A stretch of DNA of 33,269 nucleotides from Deltaproteobacteria bacterium (GTDB taxonomy: Bacteria; Desulfobacterota; Desulfobulbia; Desulfobulbales; Desulfocapsaceae). Shown here in pieces: positions 25,321-33,269 of the stretch. The notes under the pieces are model-generated. The model was given only the letters and a program-made list of their open reading frames with translations, was not told the origin of the DNA and did not search any database. Made by a program: the position numbers and the translations under genes. How positions within the stretch are numbered: the first letter of the stretch is position 1; each line of letters starts with the position of its first letter. The stretch covers positions 1 through 33,269 of the forward strand of contig PDQP01000020.1 in assembly GCA_002747805.1 (NCBI GenBank), read 5' to 3'.

Positions 25321-25386
25321 GCTCAAAACAGCCAGTGCTTTACCCGCTATGCGGCATGTGTAAATCAATTAGAGAGGTTTCAGATC

Positions 25387-25719
25387 TTGTTTGAAATAAA
25401 AACTATAGGTCTTTTCTTACTTACCGCCTTAGCTGAAATTATTGGCTGTTATCTGCCGTATCTTTGGCTGCGTGAGGGGAAATCCTTTTGGTTGTTGGTG
25501 CCTGCTGCGTTTAGTTTTGCTGCATTTGCCTGGCTGTTATCACTGCATCCAACCGCAGCAGGTAGAGTTTATGCCGCTTATGGCGGAGTTTATATATGTA
25601 CGGCTATTTTATGGTTGTGGGCTGTGGATGGTATTCGGCCAACCGTGTGGGATCTTGCAGGTTCCGGCATAGCTCTTTTAGGTATGGTAATTATCATGTT
25701 TGCTCCGCAAAATACATAA
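25387..25719 (+). CDS. UPF0060 (YnfA-like) small membrane protein
   Basis: A 110-residue, four-helix inner-membrane protein of the YnfA/UPF0060 family, within the wider drug/metabolite transporter group and close in shape to SMR exporters. The family wording is clear: [20 protein letters not shown], the [13 protein letters not shown] segment, and [24 protein letters not shown] start with a GAGAGG site about 10 bases upstream is the likely beginning; no nearer ATG exists. Reported roles for YnfA include cation or drug export, but the substrate is unsettled. It lies 66 bases after the toxin gene on the same strand. Confidence 0.88.
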   Translation: MFEIKTIGLFLLTALAEIIGCYLPYLWLREGKSFWLLVPAAFSFAAFAWLLSLHPTAAGRVYAAYGGVYICTAILWLWAVDGIRPTVWDLAGSGIALLGMVIIMFAPQNT

Positions 25720-25815
25720 CAGACTGGACAGTTACCGCTAACGGTGAACTATGTGTTAAAATAAATGATGAGCAAATGTATTGAACAGACACACCATAAA
25801 ATGTAAGGAGTGAAG

Positions 25816-28785
25816 ATGAAGAAAATATTTATTTTATTTGGTTTTTTTATCGGTATTTTACAACCTGTATTATCTGTTGCAGAGCAACCGATAATACAGC
25901 CTGTTATTAATGCGGAGGTGCTGTCTTCAGAACAGCAATCAAATCCAATTAACGGGCAAATTGTACTGCTTGCAAAGCAGACCGAAAAATTGGAAGAAAA
26001 ACTTAATGAAGAGTTTGATGAAAATACAGTTCAATCACTACTTACAGACTTGCCGGTTAACGAAAAAAATATTGATGAACGAATAAAATTATTGGAGGAA
26101 GAAGAATCTGTTGCCGTTACACAAAAGCAGATTGATAAATTAAAAGAAAAGCATTTAAGAATAAAGGGGCAAATAGAAAAAATTAGACAGAAAGCTACTG
26201 AGTTCGATGCAGTAGAGATACAATTACAACAATTAAAAAACAATTATCTCAATGTAGAACAGCTCATAGCTAATCCGGTTAACGGTGATGATTTAACAGC
26301 TTCAAACCGGACTTTATTTGCTTCTCTTGAAACTGAAATTAACACATTAGAAAAACAACTGAAAATTAAAAAACAAAAAACATCTCAACAGCTTATCAAA
26401 TTGGAGAAGGGGCATGACTTGTTAACGCATTGGCGTTCGGCAATGCTTCTGCAACGTCAAAAACGCTCATCTTCGACTTACAATAACTTGGAATTAGAAA
26501 AAGAAGAGAACAGGTTGCGTGGTGAAATTGAAGACCTGCAAAATCGATTTAATCAAAATCACGGGAGCATCAGCATAGTCCAAGCTGATGAAGATCAAAA
26601 AAATATCTACGAAAAACAGGTACGGCTGTGGCTTGTTGGTATTGATAAATCGTTAATAAAACTGATGGGACAACAAACACTTGACATAGAGGAAGTCCCA
26701 TTGGACAGTATAGAATTCAGTACTCTCGAAAAACAGTATCTTGCAATGATTGAGAAAAAAAAGATACTTGAAGAATTAAGGGGGGTACTTAAAAATAAAA
26801 AGATTGAATTGGAAAAATATGTTGATATCAGAGGTGAGCAACAGTTATTGGAAAATGCTTTTTCCCAAAGAGAGCAGGCTCTTCGACATCAGGAGTTGTT
26901 ACTCAAAAAGCAAATGGTATTTTACGGTGAAGAAGTTAATAAAAGACGACAGAAAATTATGTTTTCCCTTGATGATTTGTATACAGGCAGTAACCTAAAG
27001 TCAGCGTTCAAAGGGGTTCCGGAATCATTACAAAAAATATGCTATCAATTCCGGATTAGCTTCCAAATATTGCTTGACAAAATCAAGGAAAAATCGCTGT
27101 CAACAATACTGATTACTCTTATCATGTTTTTGATAATAACCGGTTCGTTATATGGAGTTTTTTATGGAACAAAACACTTCGCTTTTTTTCGCCCGCTTAA
27201 AGATAAGGAAGAAAACAAAAATGATATTATACTTATCTTGTTTTCTATACTAAAAAATCACCGCTACGCATTTATGTTTGCATCATTTTTGATCTGCTTT
27301 ATATATGCCAGCGAAATATCTTATCCAAGCAATGAAATTTTTCTGACTTTAATTTATGGAACAAGTGCATTGATAATATGGATTTTTGTTATACATTCCA
27401 AAAACAACAATTTTTATCGATATTTTTTTGCTTCTCTGATAGTAATGTCCGCAATATCATATAACCTTGCACGAGTCAGTTCTGTTGATTTAACAGTGCT
27501 TTCTTTATATGAAAAATGGTTTATGTTGTCCCTCGCAGTATTTATTTGGACAGAGAGAAAAAATTTTTTTCATTACTTTTCCGACAGTAGTCAAAGGACC
27601 AACAGGATACATGATGTTTATGAAAAAATGCTTAAGGTACTGCCTTGGTTTGTTATTTCAATTTGTATTATAAGCTTATCAGGGTTTAGTCATTTTGCCC
27701 GGGCCGGGTTAAGCTATGTATGGGAGGGATTACTTTATATTTTCTTTTTATCTTCAGGATTCAAGTTTATCAATTATCTTCGCAAGAACTTAAAACTGTA
27801 TAGTCTAAAACATCTCCGACATGGTGCTTTTATTGCTTCTGATGTTGTTTCGCCTTTATCTACCATTGCAAAAATATTATGGGTTTGGATAGTTAGTACG
27901 AAAATATTTTCCAATCTGGGGCTAAATAAAACTAACTATCTGGTTGTTAATTTTCTTCTTGTTATTCAGACCCCCTTGGTCAAAGTAGGTAAATCGGAAA
28001 TCACTCTACAAATGATAGGACTGTCAATAATCGCTCTTTATTTGGTTTTTAGAATTTCGCACTGGCTTAAATCTTTTAGTTACAACTGGATTTATGCACG
28101 GATTCAGGATTTGGGTATTCGTGGTTCACTCTCTATTTTTACTCAATATATAGCAACATTATTTGGGTTACTGATTACCTTAAATATACTGGGAATTGAT
28201 TTAACTTCGTTGGCTGTTTTTGCGGGAGCGTTAGGTGTTGGTGTGGGATTGGGACTACAGGATATTGCTAAAAATTTTATATCGGGGATTCTTTTGTTAA
28301 TTGAACGACCGTTGCGCAATGGGGACTGGGTTCTCCTTGATTCTTACGAAGGGACGGTAAAAGGTATAGGTATGCGTGCCATTACAATGGAGACTTTTGA
28401 CCGACAGGAAGTCGTTATCCCTAACGCTAATGCAATTAGCAACAGTTTTATCAACAACACTCACAGCAACTCTACGTTACGAACTGTTTTGTATATTGGC
28501 GCAGGATATGATAGTGAGCCGGAGCTGGTCATAGCTACCTTAAAAAAGATTATGCAAGAAAACAAAAATGTTTTACAATCGCCTGAGCCTGTAGCGATTT
28601 TATGGGAGTATGCAGACTCTTCAATAAATTATCGTATCCAGTACTATATTGATGTTCATAAATCGAACCGGTTATTAGTACGAAATGAGGTTTTGGGAAA
28701 AATATGGCATCAATTCAAGGAAAGTAATATTGAAATACCCTATCCGCAGAGAGATGTTCACTTACATGAATCTTTAACACAATAG
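25816..28785 (+). CDS. Large MscS-family mechanosensitive channel (MscK/KefA-like architecture)
   Basis: A 989-residue inner-membrane channel that would release solutes on hypo-osmotic shock. A signal peptide (MKKIFILFGFFIGILQPVLS) is followed by a long periplasmic coiled coil (about 40-400, Lys/Glu/Gln rich). A cluster of about eight to ten membrane segments (430-790) follows. The MscS core has the pore helix (FAGALGVGVGLGLQDIAKNF, 802-821), the beta domain with VVIPNANAISN, and a C-terminal alpha/beta domain ending near IPYPQRDVHL. I chose the ATG at 25816, five bases after AAGGAG. The gene is strikingly AT-rich compared with glpK or leuC, which suggests transfer. An M48 protease gene follows after 14 bases. 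Confidence 0.9.
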   Translation: MKKIFILFGFFIGILQPVLSVAEQPIIQPVINAEVLSSEQQSNPINGQIVLLAKQTEKLEEKLNEEFDENTVQSLLTDLPVNEKNIDERIKLLEEEESVAVTQKQIDKLKEKHLRIKGQIEKIRQKATEFDAVEIQLQQLKNNYLNVEQLIANPVNGDDLTASNRTLFASLETEINTLEKQLKIKKQKTSQQLIKLEKGHDLLTHWRSAMLLQRQKRSSSTYNNLELEKEENRLRGEIEDLQNRFNQNHGSISIVQADEDQKNIYEKQVRLWLVGIDKSLIKLMGQQTLDIEEVPLDSIEFSTLEKQYLAMIEKKKILEELRGVLKNKKIELEKYVDIRGEQQLLENAFSQREQALRHQELLLKKQMVFYGEEVNKRRQKIMFSLDDLYTGSNLKSAFKGVPESLQKICYQFRISFQILLDKIKEKSLSTILITLIMFLIITGSLYGVFYGTKHFAFFRPLKDKEENKNDIILILFSILKNHRYAFMFASFLICFIYASEISYPSNEIFLTLIYGTSALIIWIFVIHSKNNNFYRYFFASLIVMSAISYNLARVSSVDLTVLSLYEKWFMLSLAVFIWTERKNFFHYFSDSSQRTNRIHDVYEKMLKVLPWFVISICIISLSGFSHFARAGLSYVWEGLLYIFFLSSGFKFINYLRKNLKLYSLKHLRHGAFIASDVVSPLSTIAKILWVWIVSTKIFSNLGLNKTNYLVVNFLLVIQTPLVKVGKSEITLQMIGLSIIALYLVFRISHWLKSFSYNWIYARIQDLGIRGSLSIFTQYIATLFGLLITLNILGIDLTSLAVFAGALGVGVGLGLQDIAKNFISGILLLIERPLRNGDWVLLDSYEGTVKGIGMRAITMETFDRQEVVIPNANAISNSFINNTHSNSTLRTVLYIGAGYDSEPELVIATLKKIMQENKNVLQSPEPVAILWEYADSSINYRIQYYIDVHKSNRLLVRNEVLGKIWHQFKESNIEIPYPQRDVHLHESLTQ

Positions 28786-28799
28786 GACGGAAGGTAAAA

Positions 28800-29642
28800 A
28801 TGGACAAAAAAGATAGTCAAGAACCGAGTATAAAAGAGTTTAGACATAAAGCAGAGATGCCGCTATTAACTTTGGGATACGTGTTAACGGCTTTAGTTAC
28901 TGTTGGCTGTCTTCTTGTTATTGCTACGGATGGGGAACTGAAAGAGTGGACAACAACGGTTCTTCTTGGTTTACTCAGTCCGGTTTTTGCGGTATTCGTT
29001 TTAAGATATTTGTATTTCCAAAAAATAAGCAATGGTATTGAATTAACTAAAAGGCAATTTCCTGAACTCTATGAAATCTATCATGAGCTGGCATTAAAAA
29101 TGGGTTTTAAGAACGGAACAGAAAATCCTGTACCTCCGCTTTATTTAGTAAATGGCAATGGTGTAATGAATGCTTTCGCTGCAAAATGTGCCTTGTATGA
29201 AAAATACGTTGTTTTACATAGTGACATTGTCGATATAGCCTACGTTCATGGTAATTTTGGAGCTCTTAAATTTGTAATGGCACATGAATTAGGTCATGTG
29301 AAGTGCAACCATGTAAACCTTCGCAGGCTGATTTGTCAGCCAATTATGACAATGTTGTTCCTTAATAAATCTGTGATAAGAGCGCAAGAATATACTGCTG
29401 ACAGAGTAGCTTCCTATTATGCACCGGATGAAGTAATGGGAATGCTTTACTTATTTGCAGGAAAGAACTTGGGGAAACATGTTAACATTGATGAATATTT
29501 TAGAACTATCGAGCAATATGAAAAAAACAAATGGCTTAAACTTGTAAATTTTAGAAGCGATCATGCGGTTGGTTACAGAAGAATGAGAGCACTCTATAAA
29601 ACGCAAACCCAAGGTTGGGATGTGCATGGGGAAATGCTTTAG
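28800..29642 (+). CDS. Membrane-anchored M48-family zinc metalloprotease
   Basis: A 280-residue protease. Two N-terminal membrane segments (about 21-43 and 52-73) are followed by a catalytic domain with the zinc motif HELGH (162-166) and the third ligand E197 in QEYTADR. The arrangement resembles HtpX-like M48 enzymes that remove damaged membrane proteins, but the two trailing membrane helices of HtpX are not obvious and the N-terminal region is different. It has a GGAAGG site and starts 14 bases after the MscS gene, so the two are probably co-transcribed. Both share the same AT-rich composition. Its substrate could be the channel or other membrane proteins; this is inference. Confidence 0.88.
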   Translation: MDKKDSQEPSIKEFRHKAEMPLLTLGYVLTALVTVGCLLVIATDGELKEWTTTVLLGLLSPVFAVFVLRYLYFQKISNGIELTKRQFPELYEIYHELALKMGFKNGTENPVPPLYLVNGNGVMNAFAAKCALYEKYVVLHSDIVDIAYVHGNFGALKFVMAHELGHVKCNHVNLRRLICQPIMTMLFLNKSVIRAQEYTADRVASYYAPDEVMGMLYLFAGKNLGKHVNIDEYFRTIEQYEKNKWLKLVNFRSDHAVGYRRMRALYKTQTQGWDVHGEML

Positions 29643-29665
29643 ATTCATATTTTGACAAGTCATTT

Positions 29666-29689
29666 CATCGGCTTCGTTACTCGCCGGTG
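29666..29689 (+). other. Hairpin between the M48 protease gene and glpK
   Basis: CATCGGC (29666-29672) pairs with GCCGGTG (29683-29689), seven pairs with one G-T, around a 10-base loop. No T run follows, so it is not a standard terminator. It may be a regulatory or repeat element in the 107-base gap ahead of glpK. Confidence 0.3.
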
Positions 29690-29749
29690 AACTCTGCGTT
29701 ATCAATACCATTTTTAATGCAGGGAAGAGAATAGACAAGAGGAGAAATT

Positions 29750-31246
29750 ATGACCCAATATATCGCTGCAATTGATCAGGGAACTACTAGTTCCCGCTGC
29801 ATTATCTTTAATAAATCCGGTGAGATAATTGCCTCTCAACAGGCAGAGCATCAGCAGGTTTACCCGCAGCCGGGCTGGGTGGAGCATGACGCTCTGGAGA
29901 TTCTTGACCGCACTAAACGCTGTATCCATGAGAGTATGCAGATGGCGGGGCTGGTGGCAGGCGATATTGCCGCTATCGGCGTTACCAACCAGCGGGAGAC
30001 CGCCGTGGTCTGGAACAGAAAAACTGGTCGCCCCTACTATAATGCTATTGTCTGGCAGGATGCAAGAACCGACAAGATCTGTGCAGAGCTTGCCGGAGCA
30101 GAAGGGATGGATCGCTATCGGCATAAGACCGGTCTGCCCCTTGCCACTTATTTCTCCGGCCCCAAAATTAAGTGGCTGCTGGATAATGTTCCCGGTTTGC
30201 GGGAAGATGCTGAAAAGGGCGAGGCACTGTTTGGCAATATGGACACCTGGGTCATCTGGAATCTGACCGGCTCCCATATAACTGACGTAACCAACGCTTC
30301 CCGCACCATGCTGATGAACCTTGCCACCTGTAATTGGGATGAAAAGATGCTGGCGGTTATGGGAATCCCACCGGCAATGATGCCTGAGATTCGCCCCTCA
30401 TCTGACCCTAATTTTTATGGGATGACCGATGCCAACGGCCCCTTTCATGGCGTGATTCCTGTGGCGGGCGATCTGGGTGATCAGCAGGCGGCTACCGTTG
30501 GCCAGGTCTGCTTTGCTCCGGGGGAGGCAAAAAACACCTATGGTACCGGCTGTTTTATGCTGATGAATACCGGGGAGGAGATTGTTCAATCAAAACACGG
30601 TTTATTGACCACCACCTGTTATAAATTTGGCAATGAAAAGACGGTTTACGCCCTGGAAGGCTCCATTGCTATTGCCGGGGCAGTTATTCAGTGGCTGCGG
30701 GATAATATGCGCCTGATCAATACCGCTGCCGATGTGGAGAACCTTGCCAGAATGGTGGAGGATAACGGCGGCATGTATTTTGTCCCTGCCTTTTCCGGGC
30801 TTTTTGCCCCCCATTGGCGCAGCGATGCCCGTGGTGCTATTGTCGGCATGACCCGCTATATCAAGCGCGGCCATTTTGCCCGTGCTTCGCTTGAGGCAGT
30901 GGCCTTTCAGACCAAAGAGGTGCTGGAGGCGATGGAGGCCGACTCCGGGGTGAGCCTTAAAGAGCTGCGGGTGGATGGCGGTATGGTGGCCAATAAATTA
31001 TTGATGCAGCTACAGGCCGATATTCTTGGGGTGCCGGTAACCCGTCCGATGGTGATTGAAAGCACTGCCCTTGGTGCCGCCTATGCCGCTGGTCTGGCGG
31101 TGGGATATTGGCGGAATAAGGATGATTTGCAGCAGAATTGGGGTATTGATAAAACCTGGCAGCCTTCAGCAGATGATAGTCTGCGTACTAAAGGTTATGC
31201 CCAATGGCAGAAGGCGGTTGCAAGGACATTGGACTGGATTGAATAA
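29750..31246 (+). CDS. glpK: Glycerol kinase
   Basis: A 498-residue FGGY-family kinase that phosphorylates glycerol to glycerol 3-phosphate with ATP. The N-terminal phosphate loop is [10 protein letters not shown] (residues 8-17). Glycerol-contacting NQRETAVVW is present, then [15 protein letters not shown]. The second-domain phosphate motif [14 protein letters not shown] and the adenosine motif [17 protein letters not shown] complete the set. A GAGGAG site stands before the ATG. glpD follows after 67 bases, so the pair forms a glycerol catabolic operon. No glycerol facilitator gene is beside it. GC content returns to the typical level here after the AT-rich stretch. Confidence 0.97.
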   Translation: MTQYIAAIDQGTTSSRCIIFNKSGEIIASQQAEHQQVYPQPGWVEHDALEILDRTKRCIHESMQMAGLVAGDIAAIGVTNQRETAVVWNRKTGRPYYNAIVWQDARTDKICAELAGAEGMDRYRHKTGLPLATYFSGPKIKWLLDNVPGLREDAEKGEALFGNMDTWVIWNLTGSHITDVTNASRTMLMNLATCNWDEKMLAVMGIPPAMMPEIRPSSDPNFYGMTDANGPFHGVIPVAGDLGDQQAATVGQVCFAPGEAKNTYGTGCFMLMNTGEEIVQSKHGLLTTTCYKFGNEKTVYALEGSIAIAGAVIQWLRDNMRLINTAADVENLARMVEDNGGMYFVPAFSGLFAPHWRSDARGAIVGMTRYIKRGHFARASLEAVAFQTKEVLEAMEADSGVSLKELRVDGGMVANKLLMQLQADILGVPVTRPMVIESTALGAAYAAGLAVGYWRNKDDLQQNWGIDKTWQPSADDSLRTKGYAQWQKAVARTLDWIE

Positions 31247-31313
31247 CCAGCATTTTACTCATCTAAATAGATAATTAAGATTCCTAATTTAAAAAAAATA
31301 GAAAAGGAAAATC

Positions 31314-32930
31314 ATGGACAGAAAAGAATCCGTAGCAGCTTTGCAGGCAGGAAGCGTTTTTGATATTTTGGTGGTCGGAGGCGGGGCAACAGGCTCTGGC
31401 ATTGCCCTTGATGCTGCCAGCCGCGGACTGAAAACGGCACTGGTTGAAATGCGTGATTTTGCCGAAGGCACCAGCTCAAGGAGTACCAAGATGGTGCATG
31501 GCGGGGTGCGGTATCTGGAAAAGGCGGTCAAGCGGCTGGATCGTGAGCAGTGGGAACTGGTTAAGGAGGGGCTGCATGAGCGCGGCATTTTCCTGAAAAA
31601 TGCACCACATCTGGCTGCCCCGCTTTTTTTTGTTACGCCGCTTTATTCGTGGATTGATGTGCCGCAGGTCTTTATCGGTCTGAAACTCTATGATTGGCTT
31701 TCCGGCAAGTGGAGCCTTGGTGCATCGTCATTCCTCTCCAAAAAGGAGGTGCTGGCACGTTTTCCGATGGTCAATGAAAAAAAACTCAAGGGCGGAGTGA
31801 GTTATTATGACGGTCAGTTCAATGATGTCCGTATGACTCTTTATTTGCTGAAAACAGCAGCTAAAGAGGGGGCGGTTATAGCAAATCATCTTGAGGTGGT
31901 TGATCTGCTGAAAGAGGAAGGCAAGGTTGTTGGAGCCCTCGCCAAGGATTGCCTGACGGGTGAAGAGTTCAATATAAAGGCAAGGTGTGTGGTTAATGCC
32001 ACCGGGCCGTTTACCGACGGCCTGCGTAAGATGGATGAGCCGGATGCTGAGGAGATGTTAAAGGTAAGTTCTGGTATCCATATTGTTCTGGATAAGCGTT
32101 TTGCCCCGCCGGAAACGGGTCTGATGATTCCAGAGACTGAAGATGGCCGGGTGCTGTTTGTGATCCCGTGGGAAAACCATGCCATTATCGGCACCACCGA
32201 TGAGCCGGATAGGGTGCGTGAGCGACCGGAAGTGAGTGAAGAGGATATTGATTATGTGCTTCGTCATATAAATAACTACTTTACCATGGGGGTTACCAGA
32301 GCCGATATCAAGGCGGTCTGGTCGGGTTTGCGGCCCCTGGTGATGGATCCGGATAAGGAAAATACTCAGGAATTGGCAAGAAACCATGTGATGGTAAAAA
32401 ATTCATCGGGGCTGGTTACCATTTCGGGAGGTAAATGGACCAGCTATCGGCGGATGGCAGAAGAGCTTGTCGATATGGTGGTAAAGGAGTTTTCCCTTAC
32501 TCATGCCGGGGAGTGTCGAACCAAAGAGCTGCCGATAGTGGGTGGTGCTGCCTATTCTGCCGACGGGTTTAAGCATCTGGTCGATACTTTTTCCCTGGAG
32601 GAGGATATCGCCGTCCATCTTAACCGCTTCTATGGCGATCAGGCGGCAGAGCTTGCCGAACTTGCCAAAAATGAGGGCTATGGTGCAAGGGTGCATCAGG
32701 ATTATCCCTATATCGAGGCAGAGATTATCCATGCGGTGCGTAAGGATATGGCTATCCATGCCGCCGATATGCTTATCCGCCGCCTGCCTCTTGGCCTGCT
32801 TGACTTTGCCGCCAGCAAGGAGGCCGCCGACCGGGTGATTACCCTGATGGCGCAGGAAACCGGCTGGGATGCAGAGATGCAGGCCGCAGAAAAGGCGTTA
32901 TTGCTGGAGCGGCTTGATAAGGCGGTTTGA
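31314..32930 (+). CDS. glpD: Glycerol-3-phosphate dehydrogenase (FAD, quinone-linked)
   Basis: A 538-residue flavoprotein that oxidises glycerol 3-phosphate to dihydroxyacetone phosphate at the inner membrane and passes electrons to quinone. The FAD-binding dinucleotide fold is VVGGGATGSGIALDAASRG (20-38). The family motif SSRSTKMVHGGVRYLE follows, then GGVSYYDGQFNDVRMTL and the ISGGKWTSYRRMAEE segment. The C-terminal domain (about 400-538) is the cap seen in GlpD. An AAAGGAAAA site precedes the ATG. It works with GlpK just upstream, and menaquinone, whose methyltransferase gene is elsewhere in the window, is a plausible acceptor. There is no GlpB or GlpC, so the aerobic-type single subunit form is indicated. 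Confidence 0.95.
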   Translation: MDRKESVAALQAGSVFDILVVGGGATGSGIALDAASRGLKTALVEMRDFAEGTSSRSTKMVHGGVRYLEKAVKRLDREQWELVKEGLHERGIFLKNAPHLAAPLFFVTPLYSWIDVPQVFIGLKLYDWLSGKWSLGASSFLSKKEVLARFPMVNEKKLKGGVSYYDGQFNDVRMTLYLLKTAAKEGAVIANHLEVVDLLKEEGKVVGALAKDCLTGEEFNIKARCVVNATGPFTDGLRKMDEPDAEEMLKVSSGIHIVLDKRFAPPETGLMIPETEDGRVLFVIPWENHAIIGTTDEPDRVRERPEVSEEDIDYVLRHINNYFTMGVTRADIKAVWSGLRPLVMDPDKENTQELARNHVMVKNSSGLVTISGGKWTSYRRMAEELVDMVVKEFSLTHAGECRTKELPIVGGAAYSADGFKHLVDTFSLEEDIAVHLNRFYGDQAAELAELAKNEGYGARVHQDYPYIEAEIIHAVRKDMAIHAADMLIRRLPLGLLDFAASKEAADRVITLMAQETGWDAEMQAAEKALLLERLDKAV

Positions 32931-32964
32931 TACGTCTAACGAAAACGGTTGCAGGAGTGATAAA

Positions 32965-33269
32965 TTGGCAGAAAAACCATCTCTTACCGCCTTTCGGGAT
33001 ATATCTTCCTACTCGGCCTTACTGGGTGAGGTAAAGGAGCGTATCCACAACGCCCAATATGCAGCACTCAAAAAGGTAAACAAAGAGCTGGTTTGTCTGT
33101 ATTGGGATATTGGGTGAATTATTGTCGAACGTCAGGAGAGCGATGAACAGGGAACGGCCATTGCAGAACGACTGGCTAAGGATTTACGGGCAGAATTTCC
33201 CGAAATTTCAGGATTTTCTCGTCGTAATATCTTTTATATGCGTGAGTTCTATCTCCTTTATCGCAATGA
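32965..33269 (+). pseudogene. DUF1016/YhcG-type nuclease gene, interrupted by an in-frame stop (partial)
   Basis: From a TTG at 32965 (GGAG site seven bases upstream) the frame reads a DUF1016 N-terminal domain: LLGEVKERIHNAQYAALKKV, then NKELVCLYWDIG. A TGA at 33115-33117 stops it. The same frame then continues without shift as IIVERQESDEQGTAIAERLA and FSRRNIFYMREFY to the window edge. Intact relatives read through this point (YWDIGxxIVERQ), usually with Arg or Lys. A single C-to-T change of CGA would explain the TGA. These proteins are PD-(D/E)xK-related nucleases often found in mobile or restriction loci. Either the gene is dead, or this is a recent mutation or sequencing error. Confidence 0.7.

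Noticed and set aside
25731..25749. Imperfect inverted repeat ahead of the MscS gene as an operator
   Set aside because: Only a four-pair perfect core with a bulge; too weak to call without comparison.
33115..33117. Selenocysteine reading of the TGA in the DUF1016 gene
   Set aside because: The family has Arg or Lys, not Cys, at this position, and no SECIS-like hairpin is evident just downstream.

Overview
The window looks like chromosomal DNA from a Gram-negative anaerobe, most likely a member of the Desulfobacterota close to Desulfobulbales. This placement is inference. It rests on lipoprotein and periplasmic signal peptides, a menaquinone/ubiquinone methyltransferase, E. coli-type IlvC and LeuCD, and moderate GC content with several AT-rich accessory patches. 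No sequence search was possible.

Region 1 (1-6261, minus strand) runs hisB, a small lipoprotein, a TtcA-like tRNA thiolase, asnS, menG/ubiE, a long-chain acyl-CoA synthetase and the start of a universal stress protein. Gaps are short, and asnS-menG-acyl-CoA synthetase are tightly coupled. Region 2 (6398-8305, plus strand) has a strong promoter, tRNA-Gly(GCC) with encoded CCA, a terminator, rplM-rpsI, a second terminator and truA. A small zinc-ribbon gene converges on truA.

Region 3 (8545-14880, minus strand) is a complete leucine operon, leuA-leuB-leuC-leuD, followed by ilvC and a clear terminator. Region 4 (14984-19768, minus strand) is the conserved block SRP RNA-dnaX-ybaB-recR. It is split between dnaX and ybaB by a two-gene type II restriction-modification system. 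The nuclease resembles HinP1I and the methyltransferase resembles M.HhaI, so GCGC is the predicted site. The nuclease appears to start on a TTG codon one base after the dnaX stop.

Region 5 (19855-24490) holds less familiar genes: a HAD/5'-nucleotidase-like phosphatase, a secreted tandem OB-fold-like protein, a DUF1566 protein, two unknown genes whose start codons abut back to back (CATATG), and a D-lyxose isomerase of the E. coli O157 type. Region 6 (24715-29642, plus strand) is an AT-rich accessory stretch: a YefM-YoeB toxin-antitoxin pair with TGTACA operator boxes, a UPF0060/YnfA membrane protein, a 989-residue MscS-family channel and a membrane-anchored M48 metalloprotease.

Region 7 (29750-33269, plus strand) has glpK-glpD for glycerol catabolism, then a DUF1016/YhcG-type nuclease gene broken by an in-frame TGA and cut by the window edge. 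The best candidates for a second look are the restriction-modification insertion with its altered nuclease active site, the large MscS plus M48 pair, the possible dnaX slippage site, and the start-to-start unknown pair. No CRISPR array, transposase, integrase or rRNA was seen.
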